The notes beneath the pieces were generated by a model, which saw nothing but the letters and a program-made list of their open reading frames with translations, ran no database searches and had not been told where the DNA came from. Source: DASQPR01 sp963727415 (GTDB lineage: Bacteria; Actinomycetota; Actinomycetes; Mycobacteriales; Micromonosporaceae). From it: a stretch of 64,000 nucleotides of DNA. Numbering within the stretch: position 1 is the first letter of the stretch; every line of letters begins with the position of its first letter. Both the position numbers and the translations under genes were made by a program. The stretch covers positions 1,984,001 to 2,048,000 of the forward strand of contig CAVSGF010000002.1 in the NCBI GenBank assembly GCA_963727415.1, given 5' to 3'. Positions 1-8,151 of this stretch are shown piece after piece.

Positions 1-226
1 CGCCGTCGTCAACTGGGGCGGCCGGCACTGGGACATCCGCGAGCACTACTTCGCCGGGCGAATCAACAACGGCACCATCAGCTTCGCCAACCTCACCCCG
101 CCCGAACTACCAGTCGTCAAGGCCCACCGCTGGTGGACCACCGACGAGATCACCACCTCGCCCGACCTGTTCGTCCCACCAAACGTGATCGACCACATCA
201 CCGCCGCGCTCGCCGCCGTGTTCTAG
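1..226 (+). CDS. NUDIX hydrolase, C-terminal part (gene starts before the window)
   Basis: Only the last 74 codons are present, read from base 2 to the TAG at 224-226. The segment contains a HYFAGRI stretch and a late HRWWTTDEI motif followed by a proline-rich end. This is the usual C-terminal pattern of actinobacterial NUDIX hydrolases, where an RWW(T)xxEL segment follows the NUDIX helix. The NUDIX box itself lies outside the window, so catalytic residues cannot be checked and the substrate is unknown. The gene converges on the M1 peptidase gene. Confidence 0.6.
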   Translation, partial: AVVNWGGRHWDIREHYFAGRINNGTISFANLTPPELPVVKAHRWWTTDEITTSPDLFVPPNVIDHITAALAAVF

Positions 227-280
227 CCGGGCGTTGTTCCAGCGAGGCGTTGCCCACCTCGTTGGGCGCGCACGCCCGCC

Positions 281-1783
281 TCACCTGATCGGGGTGGGAT
301 ACGGCGGCTTGCCCGCGGTGTACAACCATTGCCGGAAGAACCGGCCAAGATCGGCACCGGAGACCTGCTCGGCGTAGGCGACGAAATCCGATGTGGACAC
401 GTTCCGGTACGCGAACGTCGCGGCGTACCCTCGAAGGATCTTGAAGAACGTGGCGTCGCCGACCGTGACCCGCAGCGCCCCGAGCACCGCAGCGCCCCGA
501 ACATAGGTGGTGTCGCCGAACATAGACGCTTCCGACAGCTTGCCCGGCGTGCCCATCGGCAGCGCTCGACCGGCCTGGCCGCGATACGTCTCGTCGAAGA
601 TCTGGCGAGCCGACTTGCCACCGGTGTGCTCCGACCACATCCACTCGGCGTACGTGGCGAAGCCCTCGTTGAGCCACAGGTCATTCCACGACTTCACCGA
701 CAGGCTGTCGCCGAACCACTGGTGAGCCAGTTCGTGGGCCAGTACCCCGGTGTTGTCGCCGGAGCGGGTGAAGAATCCGGGCGAGTACACCGGACGGGTC
801 TGATTCTCCAGCGCGAACCCGAACCGGTTGTCCGCGTGAATGATCCCGCCTTCGGAGGCGAACGGGTACGGCCCGAAATACCTCGACAGGAAGTCCACCA
901 CCTCGGCGGTCCGGCCCAGCGTCGTGTCGTACGAGACGGGAAGGCTCGCCTCCACCGCGGTGATCACGGGGCGGCCGCCATCGCTGCCGCGGGTGATGCG
1001 GTAGTGGCCGATCATCGCGGTCGCGAGGTAACTGGCCATCGGGTAGTTCTCCACCCACCGCCACGTGGTCCGGCCAGCGGTGGTCGTGGTGCTGGCTAGC
1101 AGGCCGTTACTGAGTGCCTGGTACCCGGCCGGCACGGTAACACTGATGTCATAGGTGGCCTTGTCGGCTGGATAGTCGTTGACCGGGAACCACGACGCCG
1201 CCACGTGCGGCTCCCCCGCCACCACCGCGCCACCCGGGATCGGGACGAAGCCTTCGACCCCCAGCTGAGCATCGCGATAACCGCCCGGCTTGCCGCCGTA
1301 CGTGATGTGCGTTACGAACCGGGTACCGACGTCGATCCCTCGCGCCGGTTCGATCACCAGTTCATCGCCGGAGCGGCGGAACGCGGCGGCCTCGCCATTC
1401 ACCGTCACCGCATCGACCGTCAGGCCGTGAAAGTCGAGGTTGAACCGCGACAGATCCTGGGTCGTGAACGCCGTGACCACATCGTCGCCGGTCAGCCGCT
1501 GGGTAGCCGGGTCGTATCCGATCCGCAGCGCATAATGCGCCGCGTCATAGCCACCGTTGCCGTCACCGGGTGACAGCGGATCCCCGGCCGAGGCCGCGCC
1601 GGGAGCGTAGTGATGCGGGCCGCTGCGAGGCGGTACCGGTCCGTGATCCGGGATGCTTGGCGAAATCGCCGGCACCGGCGTGCGCCGATCGTGAGCCGCC
1701 GGCGATGAGGGCGATGAGCAAGCCCCGGCCAGCAGCAACGCAGCAACGGCAAGTAGCCCTGATGCCTTCCGCCGGAGCACCAT
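281..1783 (-). CDS. M1 family zinc metallopeptidase, predicted lipoprotein
   Basis: A protein of about 500 residues with a lipoprotein signal peptide: basic start, hydrophobic run, then lipobox LAGAC at about residues 19-23, so it is probably anchored outside the membrane. The gluzincin site is complete: HELAHQWFGD, then WLNEGFATYAEW with the third zinc ligand Glu 18 residues downstream. The exopeptidase-type FALEN segment (GxMEN equivalent) lies ahead of it. The family removes N-terminal residues from peptides. At about 500 residues it has the M1 N-terminal beta domain and catalytic domain but not the long C-terminal helical domain of PepN. ATG at 1783 is chosen over the adjacent in-frame GTG at 1786. 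It is transcribed toward the NUDIX gene. Confidence 0.9.
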   Translation of the reverse strand: MVLRRKASGLLAVAALLLAGACSSPSSPAAHDRRTPVPAISPSIPDHGPVPPRSGPHHYAPGAASAGDPLSPGDGNGGYDAAHYALRIGYDPATQRLTGDDVVTAFTTQDLSRFNLDFHGLTVDAVTVNGEAAAFRRSGDELVIEPARGIDVGTRFVTHITYGGKPGGYRDAQLGVEGFVPIPGGAVVAGEPHVAASWFPVNDYPADKATYDISVTVPAGYQALSNGLLASTTTTAGRTTWRWVENYPMASYLATAMIGHYRITRGSDGGRPVITAVEASLPVSYDTTLGRTAEVVDFLSRYFGPYPFASEGGIIHADNRFGFALENQTRPVYSPGFFTRSGDNTGVLAHELAHQWFGDSLSVKSWNDLWLNEGFATYAEWMWSEHTGGKSARQIFDETYRGQAGRALPMGTPGKLSEASMFGDTTYVRGAAVLGALRVTVGDATFFKILRGYAATFAYRNVSTSDFVAYAEQVSGADLGRFFRQWLYTAGKPPYPTPIR

Positions 1784-1851
1784 CACCCCACCCTAGGACG
1801 GCCGGGTGTACGGCGATGCGCGACCAGGTAACGTTTCGGCCTCGCGCCGGC

Positions 1852-2481
1852 TCAGACCCGGTACACCCGCACGCTGCCGACCACGGTATCGATACGCAGC
1901 CGCAGCACCGGCGCGTTCGGACCGGGAGAATCCTCGTCGACGCTGCGGCTGCCCAGCACCGAGCCGCCGTTGACCTCAACCGCCACACCGTACGGGATCC
2001 ACACCTTCACGCTGCCCACCACCGTCTGCACATGGAGAGCCACCGGCGACCCGACGATCTCGGCCTGGCGCAGGTCGAGCTTGACGGAGCCGACGACCGT
2101 GCCAAGCTGCATGTCGCGATCGATACGCCACCGACCGCCGCGCTTGACCGACCCGATTGTTTGCGTGATTTCCGCGCGTCGCCGCACCGCCGGATCCCTC
2201 GGCGCCGGAACCCCCTGCGTCGGAACCCCCTGCGTCGGAACGCTCGGCGCCGGAACGCCTGGCGCCAGGATCGCTGCCGTCGCCGTGGCCGGCAGGTCCG
2301 CCACCAACGGCTCCAAGTCTCCTTTGGTGCGAGCGGCGAGCGCCTCGGCCACCCGATCACCGAACTCTTCCAGTGTCAGCCGGCCTTCCGCGGTTGCCGC
2401 GTTGAGGTGCGCGACCACCGCCTCGCGCTCGGCGTCGGATACACGAACCAGGTCGGCACCAGTGCGGTTAGGCCCATCCAT
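1852..2481 (-). CDS. DUF1707 (SHOCT-like) domain protein with C-terminal LiaF-like beta domain
   Basis: Residues 10-65 form a DUF1707 domain: RVSDAEREAVVAHLNAA, then LTLEEFGDRVAEALAARTKGDL and a DLP end. A proline-rich linker follows with five-residue repeats (VPTQG, VPTQG, VPAP; encoded by 15-base DNA repeats near 2205-2270). The C-terminal half repeats a VVGSVKV pattern typical of cell-wall-active antibiotic response (LiaF-like) domains, which form beta-helical folds. There is no clear membrane segment. The family is abundant in Actinobacteria and has no fixed biochemical role. A regulatory or envelope-stress role is inference. It stands alone, upstream of the M1 peptidase gene on the same strand. 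Confidence 0.8.
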   Translation of the reverse strand: MDGPNRTGADLVRVSDAEREAVVAHLNAATAEGRLTLEEFGDRVAEALAARTKGDLEPLVADLPATATAAILAPGVPAPSVPTQGVPTQGVPAPRDPAVRRRAEITQTIGSVKRGGRWRIDRDMQLGTVVGSVKLDLRQAEIVGSPVALHVQTVVGSVKVWIPYGVAVEVNGGSVLGSRSVDEDSPGPNAPVLRLRIDTVVGSVRVYRV

Positions 2482-2739
2482 GGCTGCGACCTTAACGCCT
2501 GTTCCCGCAACCGTGCGGCACGGCTCCGGCGGTCGACGGCGGAGCCGGGTTAAGTCGGTGCCGCGAAGCGGCTCGTCTTTGAAGGGTGACTCGCGGGTTT
2601 AGTGCCGTGTGGCAGGTGGCACATCGCGTCACACCGTCCTAGGACACTAGGTTTGTGTGCCCGGACACTGACCATCCCGGAAAGTTGCTGCGATATATCA
2701 GCCGGAACTCTTCGGGATCACGGATCGCCCCGGCCAGAC

Positions 2740-3065
2740 GCCGCGGCGGCACCGCGGCATGTCCAGGTCGAAGTGGAACCGGAGTCGCGCGGCGAAACCT
2801 TCCTCGCCACCACCGGCGGCCCCGCCTACCAGGCTCCGGACACCGCGATGCGGGCGGCATACGACAAGGGCCCGGCCACCGCCGGCCAGGGCGGTTCGAT
2901 CCCGCTCTGCAACGTCTTCCACGACGCCTACCCGGATGCCGAGATCATCCTGATGGGGTCGAGGAACCGTTGACGCTCATCCACGCGTCGAATGAAAGTG
3001 TCGCTCCGTCGGAGATCGCCACCATGGCGCTTGCCGAGGCGCTGTTCTTCCACGAATACGCCGGG
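2740..3065 (+). pseudogene. M20 family dipeptidase, C-terminal remnant with frameshift
   Basis: Two overlapping frames together encode the end of an M20 dipeptidase. From about 2758 to 2955 one frame reads EVEPESRGETFLATTGGPAY and then GGSIPLCNVFHDAYPDAEII. From 2955 the -1 frame continues GVEEPLTLIHASNESV and EIATMALAEALFFHEYAG. The family normally has GGSIPLV...PDAEIVLWGVEE...IHAPNESVDPSE near its C-terminus, so the two halves belong together. The break is in the GGGG run at 2955-2958, where one more G would restore the frame. The N-terminal catalytic domain and a start codon are absent, so this is a degraded fragment, not only a sequencing slip. It lies just upstream of the siderophore operon. 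Confidence 0.8.
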
Positions 3066-3161
3066 GCCCGCTGGCCGGGATCCGGCTGCCGGTATTGTGA
3101 CCTGCGTGGCCCGGGGTGGTCGGGATGCGACCGCACCCAGTCCGAGAGGGTCGTGAGAACG

Positions 3162-4748
3162 GTGAGCGTGCAGCGCGGCCCGATGGTGGCCGCGACAGCG
3201 GGCGACCACGCCCTCATGGCCGCCCGGACCGCCGTGCTGGCCCGGCTCTGGGGTGCCCTGGCACGCGAGCCACTCGACCAGGTGGCCGGCCGGGAACTGG
3301 CAGATGACCGGCTGCACGTCCATTTGACCAGCGGCGAAGTGATCAGCGGCCCGGCATCCGCCGCGCACCTGTTCGCCAGCCCGGCACCCGGGCTGATCGT
3401 CGGCGGCCACCGGGACCCGGGCGCACTGGCGGCCGAGGTATTCGGTGACGGCACATTCCGGTCCGAGATCGACAACAGCGTCACCAACCTCGCGGCCGCC
3501 TACGCCGCGGTACCGGTACCCCGGCCGGGGCCGCCGGAGCTGCTCCGTACCGATCGGGACCTGGCGTTCTTCGAGCAATCGGTGGTCGACGGGCACCCGA
3601 TCCACCCGCTGTGCCGCACCCGGGTGGGCATGTCGGCCGCCGAGGTCCGGGCGTACGCGCCGGAGTACCGGCCACGGATCGCGCTCGAGGTCGTCGAGGT
3701 TCCCCCCGGCCGCTGGCTGACCGGCGGCGCACCGCTGCCACCACGGCTGGCCGTACACCCCTGGCAGCGTGACCACGTCCTGGACCGGTATCCGGGATTG
3801 ACGCCATCCGGCCAGACGATCCCGGCCAGGCCGCTGATGTCGCTGCGTACCGTTGCCGTGGCCGGCGGCACCCACGTAAAGACGGCCGTCGACGTGCAGA
3901 TGACCTCGGCGGTCCGGATCGTGTCACCAGCCGCGATCCACAATGGACCGGTGGTGTCGGAGCTGCTGTCCCGGATGTGCCGGAGCGAGCCGATTGAGGT
4001 GCTGGCCGAGACGTCGACCGGCGCCGTGCTCGTCGACGGCGAGCCCGATCGCAGTCTCGGCATGGTCATCCGGCGCGCGCCCCGGCTGGCCGCCGGTGAG
4101 GTCGCGGTGCCGTTCGCCGTCCTGGCGGCTGCCTCCCCGTCGCTTACCCGGGCAGGCAGCACGACGGGCCTGGTGAACGACGGCGTACCTGGCGGACGCG
4201 CTCTGCTCACCGACATCGTCACCGACCCGGTTGCCGACTTCGGCCGCCTGATCGGCCTGACCCTGCCTCCGCTGCTGCGGCTGCTGCACCGGGGCGCCGC
4301 GCTGGAGGCACACGGCCAGAACTTGCTGGTGATCCTGCGTGACGGTGCTCCGGTACGGCTGGCCTACCGGGACATGGGCGGGGTGCGGCTGCACCCGGGC
4401 CGGCTGCGCCGCGCCGGGTTGACCGTGCCGCCGGTGCGTGGTGACCTGGTCACCGACGACGAGGCCGAACTGCGCACCAAGCTCCTCGCCGCCGCGGTGT
4501 CCACGGTCACCGGTCAGCTGATCGCGGTACTGGCCCGCGAGTACGGCACCGATCCCGGCTCCCTCTGGGACATTACGGCCGGCGTGATCCACCGCACCTA
4601 CGCCGGCCTACCCCACCAGGCCGCTGACGACCGGGCGGCGATCCTCGGCGGCCCGCTCCCGATCAAGGCAACCACCGCGATGCGGCTGGCCGCGCGGCCC
4701 ATTGAGGACATCTGGGCACGGATCCCGAACCCGATGGCGGGCCGATGA
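3162..4748 (+). CDS. IucA/IucC-family NRPS-independent siderophore (NIS) synthetase
   Basis: About 528 residues if read from GTG 3162 (alternative ATG 3183). The frame is open further upstream, but that part translates the dipeptidase remnant. NIS synthetase landmarks are in order: DGHPIHPLCRTRVGMS (ATP/substrate loop), AVHPWQRD, HVKTAVDVQMTSAVRIVSP, GAALEAHGQN, YRDMGGVRLHP and a C-terminal KATTAMRL. The family adenylates a carboxylate (usually citrate or a derivative) and joins it to an amine or alcohol. It overlaps the next synthetase gene by ATGA (4745-4748), so the genes are translationally coupled. Substrate class (type A, B or C) cannot be decided by eye. The cytoplasmic product presumably needs an exporter encoded elsewhere. 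Confidence 0.88.
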   Translation: MSVQRGPMVAATAGDHALMAARTAVLARLWGALAREPLDQVAGRELADDRLHVHLTSGEVISGPASAAHLFASPAPGLIVGGHRDPGALAAEVFGDGTFRSEIDNSVTNLAAAYAAVPVPRPGPPELLRTDRDLAFFEQSVVDGHPIHPLCRTRVGMSAAEVRAYAPEYRPRIALEVVEVPPGRWLTGGAPLPPRLAVHPWQRDHVLDRYPGLTPSGQTIPARPLMSLRTVAVAGGTHVKTAVDVQMTSAVRIVSPAAIHNGPVVSELLSRMCRSEPIEVLAETSTGAVLVDGEPDRSLGMVIRRAPRLAAGEVAVPFAVLAAASPSLTRAGSTTGLVNDGVPGGRALLTDIVTDPVADFGRLIGLTLPPLLRLLHRGAALEAHGQNLLVILRDGAPVRLAYRDMGGVRLHPGRLRRAGLTVPPVRGDLVTDDEAELRTKLLAAAVSTVTGQLIAVLAREYGTDPGSLWDITAGVIHRTYAGLPHQAADDRAAILGGPLPIKATTAMRLAARPIEDIWARIPNPMAGR

Positions 4749-6343
4749 CCAGCCCCACCGCGGACCGGACCGACGATCACCGCCGCGCCGTCGACGTGGT
4801 CGGCCGCCGGCTGTGGAGCGCGGCGTACCGGGAAGGCCTCGCCGATCCTCCACCGGGCGCCGCCCGGCACGGATTCGACCGCGCCGAACCGACCCGGCCG
4901 GTGACCGACCCACCGGGCGCGATCCTGGACCGGCTCGGCGTGACCAGCCGGCGGGTGCGCGCCGAACTCGACGACGCGGTCGCGAACCTGACCGTCGCGA
5001 TGTCCCGCCGCCGAGACATCGACGGGGCGTGGCGGAAGGCCGCCGCCGAGCACGGCGTCGACGACGCGTACGGCCTGGCCGTCAGCCTCGATCCGGACGC
5101 GCAGGCGATCGCCTTCGAGCAACTCGCGACCGAGGGCCACAACCTGCATCCGTGCGGGCGTACCCGCCTCGGCTGGAGCCGTGCCGACGTCCTCGCCTAC
5201 GACCAGGAGTCGCCCGAGATACGGATCCGGTTCGTCGCGGTCCGCACTGGCCGGCACCTCGGCGACGACATCGGCGCCTACCTGCGCCACCGGTACCCGC
5301 ACGTACCCGAAGCCGGTGACGGTTACCGGGTGCAGCCGGTCCACCCCTGGCAACTCCGGCTGCTGCGCGATCGGTACGCCGCCGAGTTCGCCGACGGGAC
5401 CCTCAGCGAGATCGGCGACGCCACCCTGCGCGGCGTACCCACCATCGCCCTGCGCACCCTTCTGATCCAGCCCGACCACGACGGTCACCGGCGGTACCTG
5501 AAACTGTCGCTCGACATCCAGGTCACCTCCACCCGCCGCAGCATCTCGATCGCGAGTACCCGCAACGGTCCGCCGATCAGCCAGACGCTGCACCGGCTCA
5601 TCACCGACCCGCGCGTGCAGGTGCTGCCCGAGGTGGCCGGCGCCGCCATGGACGGCAGCCGGGACGTCGCGGCGATCGTGCGGGATGGGCTGAACCAGCG
5701 GCTCGGCCCCGGCGAGGTGGCGATCCCGGGATCCGCGCTCCCGGCCATTTCACCGGTCACCGGCCGGACGCTGCTGGCCGAGGTCGTCGGCCGGTCCGGG
5801 ATGACCGCGGCCGGCTTTTTCACCGCGTACGCCCGGCTGCTGCTCCCCCAGCTGCTGCGCCTCCTGCACCAGGGCATCGGCCTGGAGGCACACCTGCAGA
5901 ACAGCGTGCCGGTGTTCCGCGACGGACGCCCGCACCGCATGGTGTTCCGTGACTGCGCGGGCCTGCGGATCAATCCGGGCCGGCTCGCCGATCACGGAGT
6001 CGACCTGCGCCTGTGGCCCGGGTCGGCGACCGCGACCAACGACCAGGACGTGGTACGCGCCAAGCTCGGCTACACCGCCTTCCAGGCCCACCTCGGCGAG
6101 CTGATCGTCCAGCTCGCCGCCTCGCATGGTCTCGACGAGGCGGCGGCCTGGCTGGCGGTGCGCGACGTGGTCGACGAGGTGTACGCCACCGGCGACCTCG
6201 ATCGCGCCGACCGGGATTTCCTGGTCGCCCCGTCGATGCCGCACAAAGCGCTGCTGCGAATGCGGCTGGAACCGGGTCGCGACATCTACGTACCAGTGAC
6301 CAACCCGCTGCACCGGCCGGCGAACCCGGGCGGGCAGCGGTGA
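4745..6343 (+). CDS. IucA/IucC-family NIS synthetase (second copy)
   Basis: A 532-residue paralogue of the preceding gene. The signature segments are clearer: EGHNLHPCGRTRLGWS near residues 130-145, VQPVHPWQ, KLSLDIQVTSTRRSIS with a following GP, GIGLEAHLQN, FRDCAGLRINPGR and KALLRMRL near the end. The start ATG sits in the ATGA overlap with the upstream gene, and its stop overlaps the decarboxylase GTG start (GTGA, 6340-6343). Two synthetases in tandem usually act on successive condensations of one siderophore, as in staphyloferrin B or vibrioferrin pathways. That assignment here is inference from gene content. Confidence 0.9.
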   Translation: MTSPTADRTDDHRRAVDVVGRRLWSAAYREGLADPPPGAARHGFDRAEPTRPVTDPPGAILDRLGVTSRRVRAELDDAVANLTVAMSRRRDIDGAWRKAAAEHGVDDAYGLAVSLDPDAQAIAFEQLATEGHNLHPCGRTRLGWSRADVLAYDQESPEIRIRFVAVRTGRHLGDDIGAYLRHRYPHVPEAGDGYRVQPVHPWQLRLLRDRYAAEFADGTLSEIGDATLRGVPTIALRTLLIQPDHDGHRRYLKLSLDIQVTSTRRSISIASTRNGPPISQTLHRLITDPRVQVLPEVAGAAMDGSRDVAAIVRDGLNQRLGPGEVAIPGSALPAISPVTGRTLLAEVVGRSGMTAAGFFTAYARLLLPQLLRLLHQGIGLEAHLQNSVPVFRDGRPHRMVFRDCAGLRINPGRLADHGVDLRLWPGSATATNDQDVVRAKLGYTAFQAHLGELIVQLAASHGLDEAAAWLAVRDVVDEVYATGDLDRADRDFLVAPSMPHKALLRMRLEPGRDIYVPVTNPLHRPANPGGQR

Positions 6344-7545
6344 CCGGAACCGTCGAGCCGCCGGCGGTGCCGGACCGGGTCGTCGCCGCCCTGGCCGGTC
6401 TCGCGTCACCGGTGTGCGCGTACGTCTACGACACCGCGGTGGCCGCGACCCGGGTGGCGGCGCTGCGGGCCGCGCTTCCGGCCGGTACCGCGGTCCTGTA
6501 CGCGATGAAGGCCAACGGCCACCCGGGCGTGGTACGTGCCTTCGCCGAGTCCGCCGACGGGATCGAGGTGGCCTCCGGCGGCGAACTGCGCGCCGCGCTC
6601 GCCGCCGGCGCCCGCTGGATCGCCTTCGGCGGCCCGGCAAAGACCGATGCCGAGCTCGCCGCGGCGCTCGCCGCCGCCACGGCCGGCATCCCGGTGACCA
6701 TCAACTGCGAGAGCGTGCACGAGATCCGGCGCCTGGCGGCCCTGGCCGGCACCGCCACCGGCGGGACGGTGCCGGCGGCGCTGCGCGTCGCGATCCGGGT
6801 GAACCGGGCGACCACGGCCGCGTCGCCGACGGGCAGCCACGCCATGACCGGACGGCCGACTCCGTTCGGCGTCGATGAGGCGGCCCTCCCGGACGCCGTG
6901 ACCGCCGCCCGCGACCTGCCGCTCGCGGGCTTCGCCCTGCACGCCGTCTCCAACAACCTGGATGCCACCAGGCACGCGGCGTTCCTATCGGACTGCGTCG
7001 ACTGGTCCGTGGCGGCCGCGGACCGGTTCGGCATCCGGCTGACGCAGGTCAACGCCGGCGGCGGTCTCGGCATCGACTACACCGGCGGGGAGACCTTCGA
7101 CCTGGCCGCGTTGCGGGCCGGCGCGCCACGCCTGCCGGCCGGGGTGCGGCTGGTGGTCGAGCCGGGGCGGTTCCTGGCCGCGCCGATGGGCTGGTACGCC
7201 GCCGAGGTGATCGATGTCAAGCGCACCCATGGACGCTGGTTCGCCGTCATCCGGGGCGGCACCCACCACTTCCGCCTGCCCGCGGCCTGGGGCTACAGTC
7301 ACCCGTTCACCGTGATCCCGGTCGACGAGTGGAGATATCCGGTCGCCCGCCCGGAGGTGGCCGGTGCGAGCGTGGACGTGGTCGGCGAGCTGTGCACGCC
7401 GCGCGATGTGCTGGCCCGGGACCAGCCGGTGTCGCGGTTGCGGGCCGGCGACGTCGTGGTGTTCGCGAACACCGGCGGGTACGCCTGGGACATCTCGCAC
7501 CACGAGTTCCTGCGACACGACCATCCGGCCATGATCCTGCTGTAG
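6340..7545 (+). CDS. type III (alanine-racemase fold) PLP-dependent decarboxylase of the siderophore operon
   Basis: 401 residues from the GTG that overlaps the upstream stop. It has YAMKANGHPG (PLP-binding lysine), an HAVSNN segment, the glycine loop NAGGGLGIDY, EPGRF (phosphate binding), GELCTPRDVL (catalytic Cys-containing motif of ornithine/diaminopimelate decarboxylases) and a C-terminal NTGGYAWDISHHEF. The frame stays open upstream to 6013 inside the synthetase gene, but that part is a shadow. Genes of this family beside NIS synthetases include sbnH (decarboxylates a citryl-diaminopropionate intermediate) and pvsE. A similar decarboxylation of an amino-acid building block or intermediate is inferred. 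No amine oxygenase gene is nearby, so a hydroxamate siderophore is less likely. Confidence 0.87.
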   Translation: MTGTVEPPAVPDRVVAALAGLASPVCAYVYDTAVAATRVAALRAALPAGTAVLYAMKANGHPGVVRAFAESADGIEVASGGELRAALAAGARWIAFGGPAKTDAELAAALAAATAGIPVTINCESVHEIRRLAALAGTATGGTVPAALRVAIRVNRATTAASPTGSHAMTGRPTPFGVDEAALPDAVTAARDLPLAGFALHAVSNNLDATRHAAFLSDCVDWSVAAADRFGIRLTQVNAGGGLGIDYTGGETFDLAALRAGAPRLPAGVRLVVEPGRFLAAPMGWYAAEVIDVKRTHGRWFAVIRGGTHHFRLPAAWGYSHPFTVIPVDEWRYPVARPEVAGASVDVVGELCTPRDVLARDQPVSRLRAGDVVVFANTGGYAWDISHHEFLRHDHPAMILL

Positions 7546-7561
7546 ACCAGGCGGCCGGCGC

Positions 7562-8058
7562 CTATCGCGACGCCCAGCCGGCCGAGCGGATCGCACGCAG
7601 CGCCTGCCTGCGGGTGTCTCCGGTGAGCGTGTCGATGAACAGCCGCCCTTCCAGATGATCAGCTTCATGCTGCAGCGCCCGCGCCAGGAAGCCGGTGCCC
7701 TCGACCACCACGGGCTCGCCGTTCTGGTCGAAGCCGTGCGCGGTGGCACGGGCGGCTCGCGGGGTCGGGAAGAACAGCCCGGGAATCGACAGGCAACCCT
7801 CGTCGCCCGCCTTGCCGCTGTTCGTGACGACCACGGTCGGGTTGACCAGATGACCGGTCTGACCGCCGGCCGCGTACACGAACACCCGGACGGGTACCCC
7901 GATCTGGGGGGCGGCCACGCCGGCCCGGCCAGGCTACCGGTCAGCGTGTCCATCAGATCGGTGACAAGCGATCGCAACTCGGCGTCGAAGTCGGCGACCG
8001 GGTCGCACTGGGACCGCAGGACCGGGTCACCCAGCAACCGGATGTCGCGCATCGTCAT
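7562..8058 (-). pseudogene. def: peptide deformylase, complete but for one frameshift
   Basis: The N-terminal part reads MTMRDIRLLGDPVLRSQCDP and LVTDLMDTLTGS from 8058 to about 7935. The rest continues in another frame as GRAGVAAPQIGVPVRVFVY, EGCLSIPG and HEADHLEGRLF to the stop at 7562. All three deformylase motifs are present (GxxxAAPQ, EGCLS, HExxH), so metal ligands Cys and two His are intact. One extra base in the AGCCTGGCC stretch near 7930-7935 restores a protein of about 165 residues. The enzyme removes formyl groups from nascent proteins using Fe or Zn. It is divergent from a metal exporter with a Zur-like box between them, so it may be a metal-responsive second deformylase. An assembly error is as likely as true inactivation. 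Confidence 0.82.
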
Positions 8059-8073
8059 GCTGATACGCTAACT

Positions 8074-8091
8074 CATGCGTTTATGCGCATG
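8074..8091. promoter_or_regulatory. perfect inverted repeat in the def/CDF divergent promoter region
   Basis: CATGCG-TTTATG-CGCATG: two 6-base arms in perfect inverted symmetry around a 6-base spacer, 16 bases before the deformylase start. The geometry fits a dimeric repressor such as an ArsR/SmtB-type metal sensor, but the sequence does not match a consensus I know. It may block either promoter. Confidence 0.45.
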
Positions 8092-8098
8092 TGATTAT

Positions 8099-8113
8099 TG
8101 ATTCTGATTGTCA
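8099..8113 (+). promoter_or_regulatory. Zur/Fur-type box candidate
   Basis: TGATTCTGATTGTCA matches 11 of 15 positions of TGAAAATGATTTTCA, the 7-1-7 Zur box described for streptomycetes. It sits between the divergent deformylase and CDF exporter genes, both of which make sense in a zinc regulon. By eye only; no score was computed. Confidence 0.45.
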
Positions 8114-8151
8114 TTGTCGTTTAGCCACCGGCCGGTCAGGAAGGGCGCTCG

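Noticed and set aside
2590..2660. Possible IdeR/DmdR iron box before the siderophore operon (TAGGACACTAGGTTTG)
   Set aside because: Only scattered matches to TTAGGTTAGGCTAACCTAA and it lies before the dipeptidase remnant, about 500 bases from the operon start. Not convincing without a matrix search.
2655..3161. N-terminal extension of the first NIS synthetase (start at 2655)
   Set aside because: The extension partly translates the M20 dipeptidase tail in frame and otherwise is low-complexity; GTG 3162 fits the family start.
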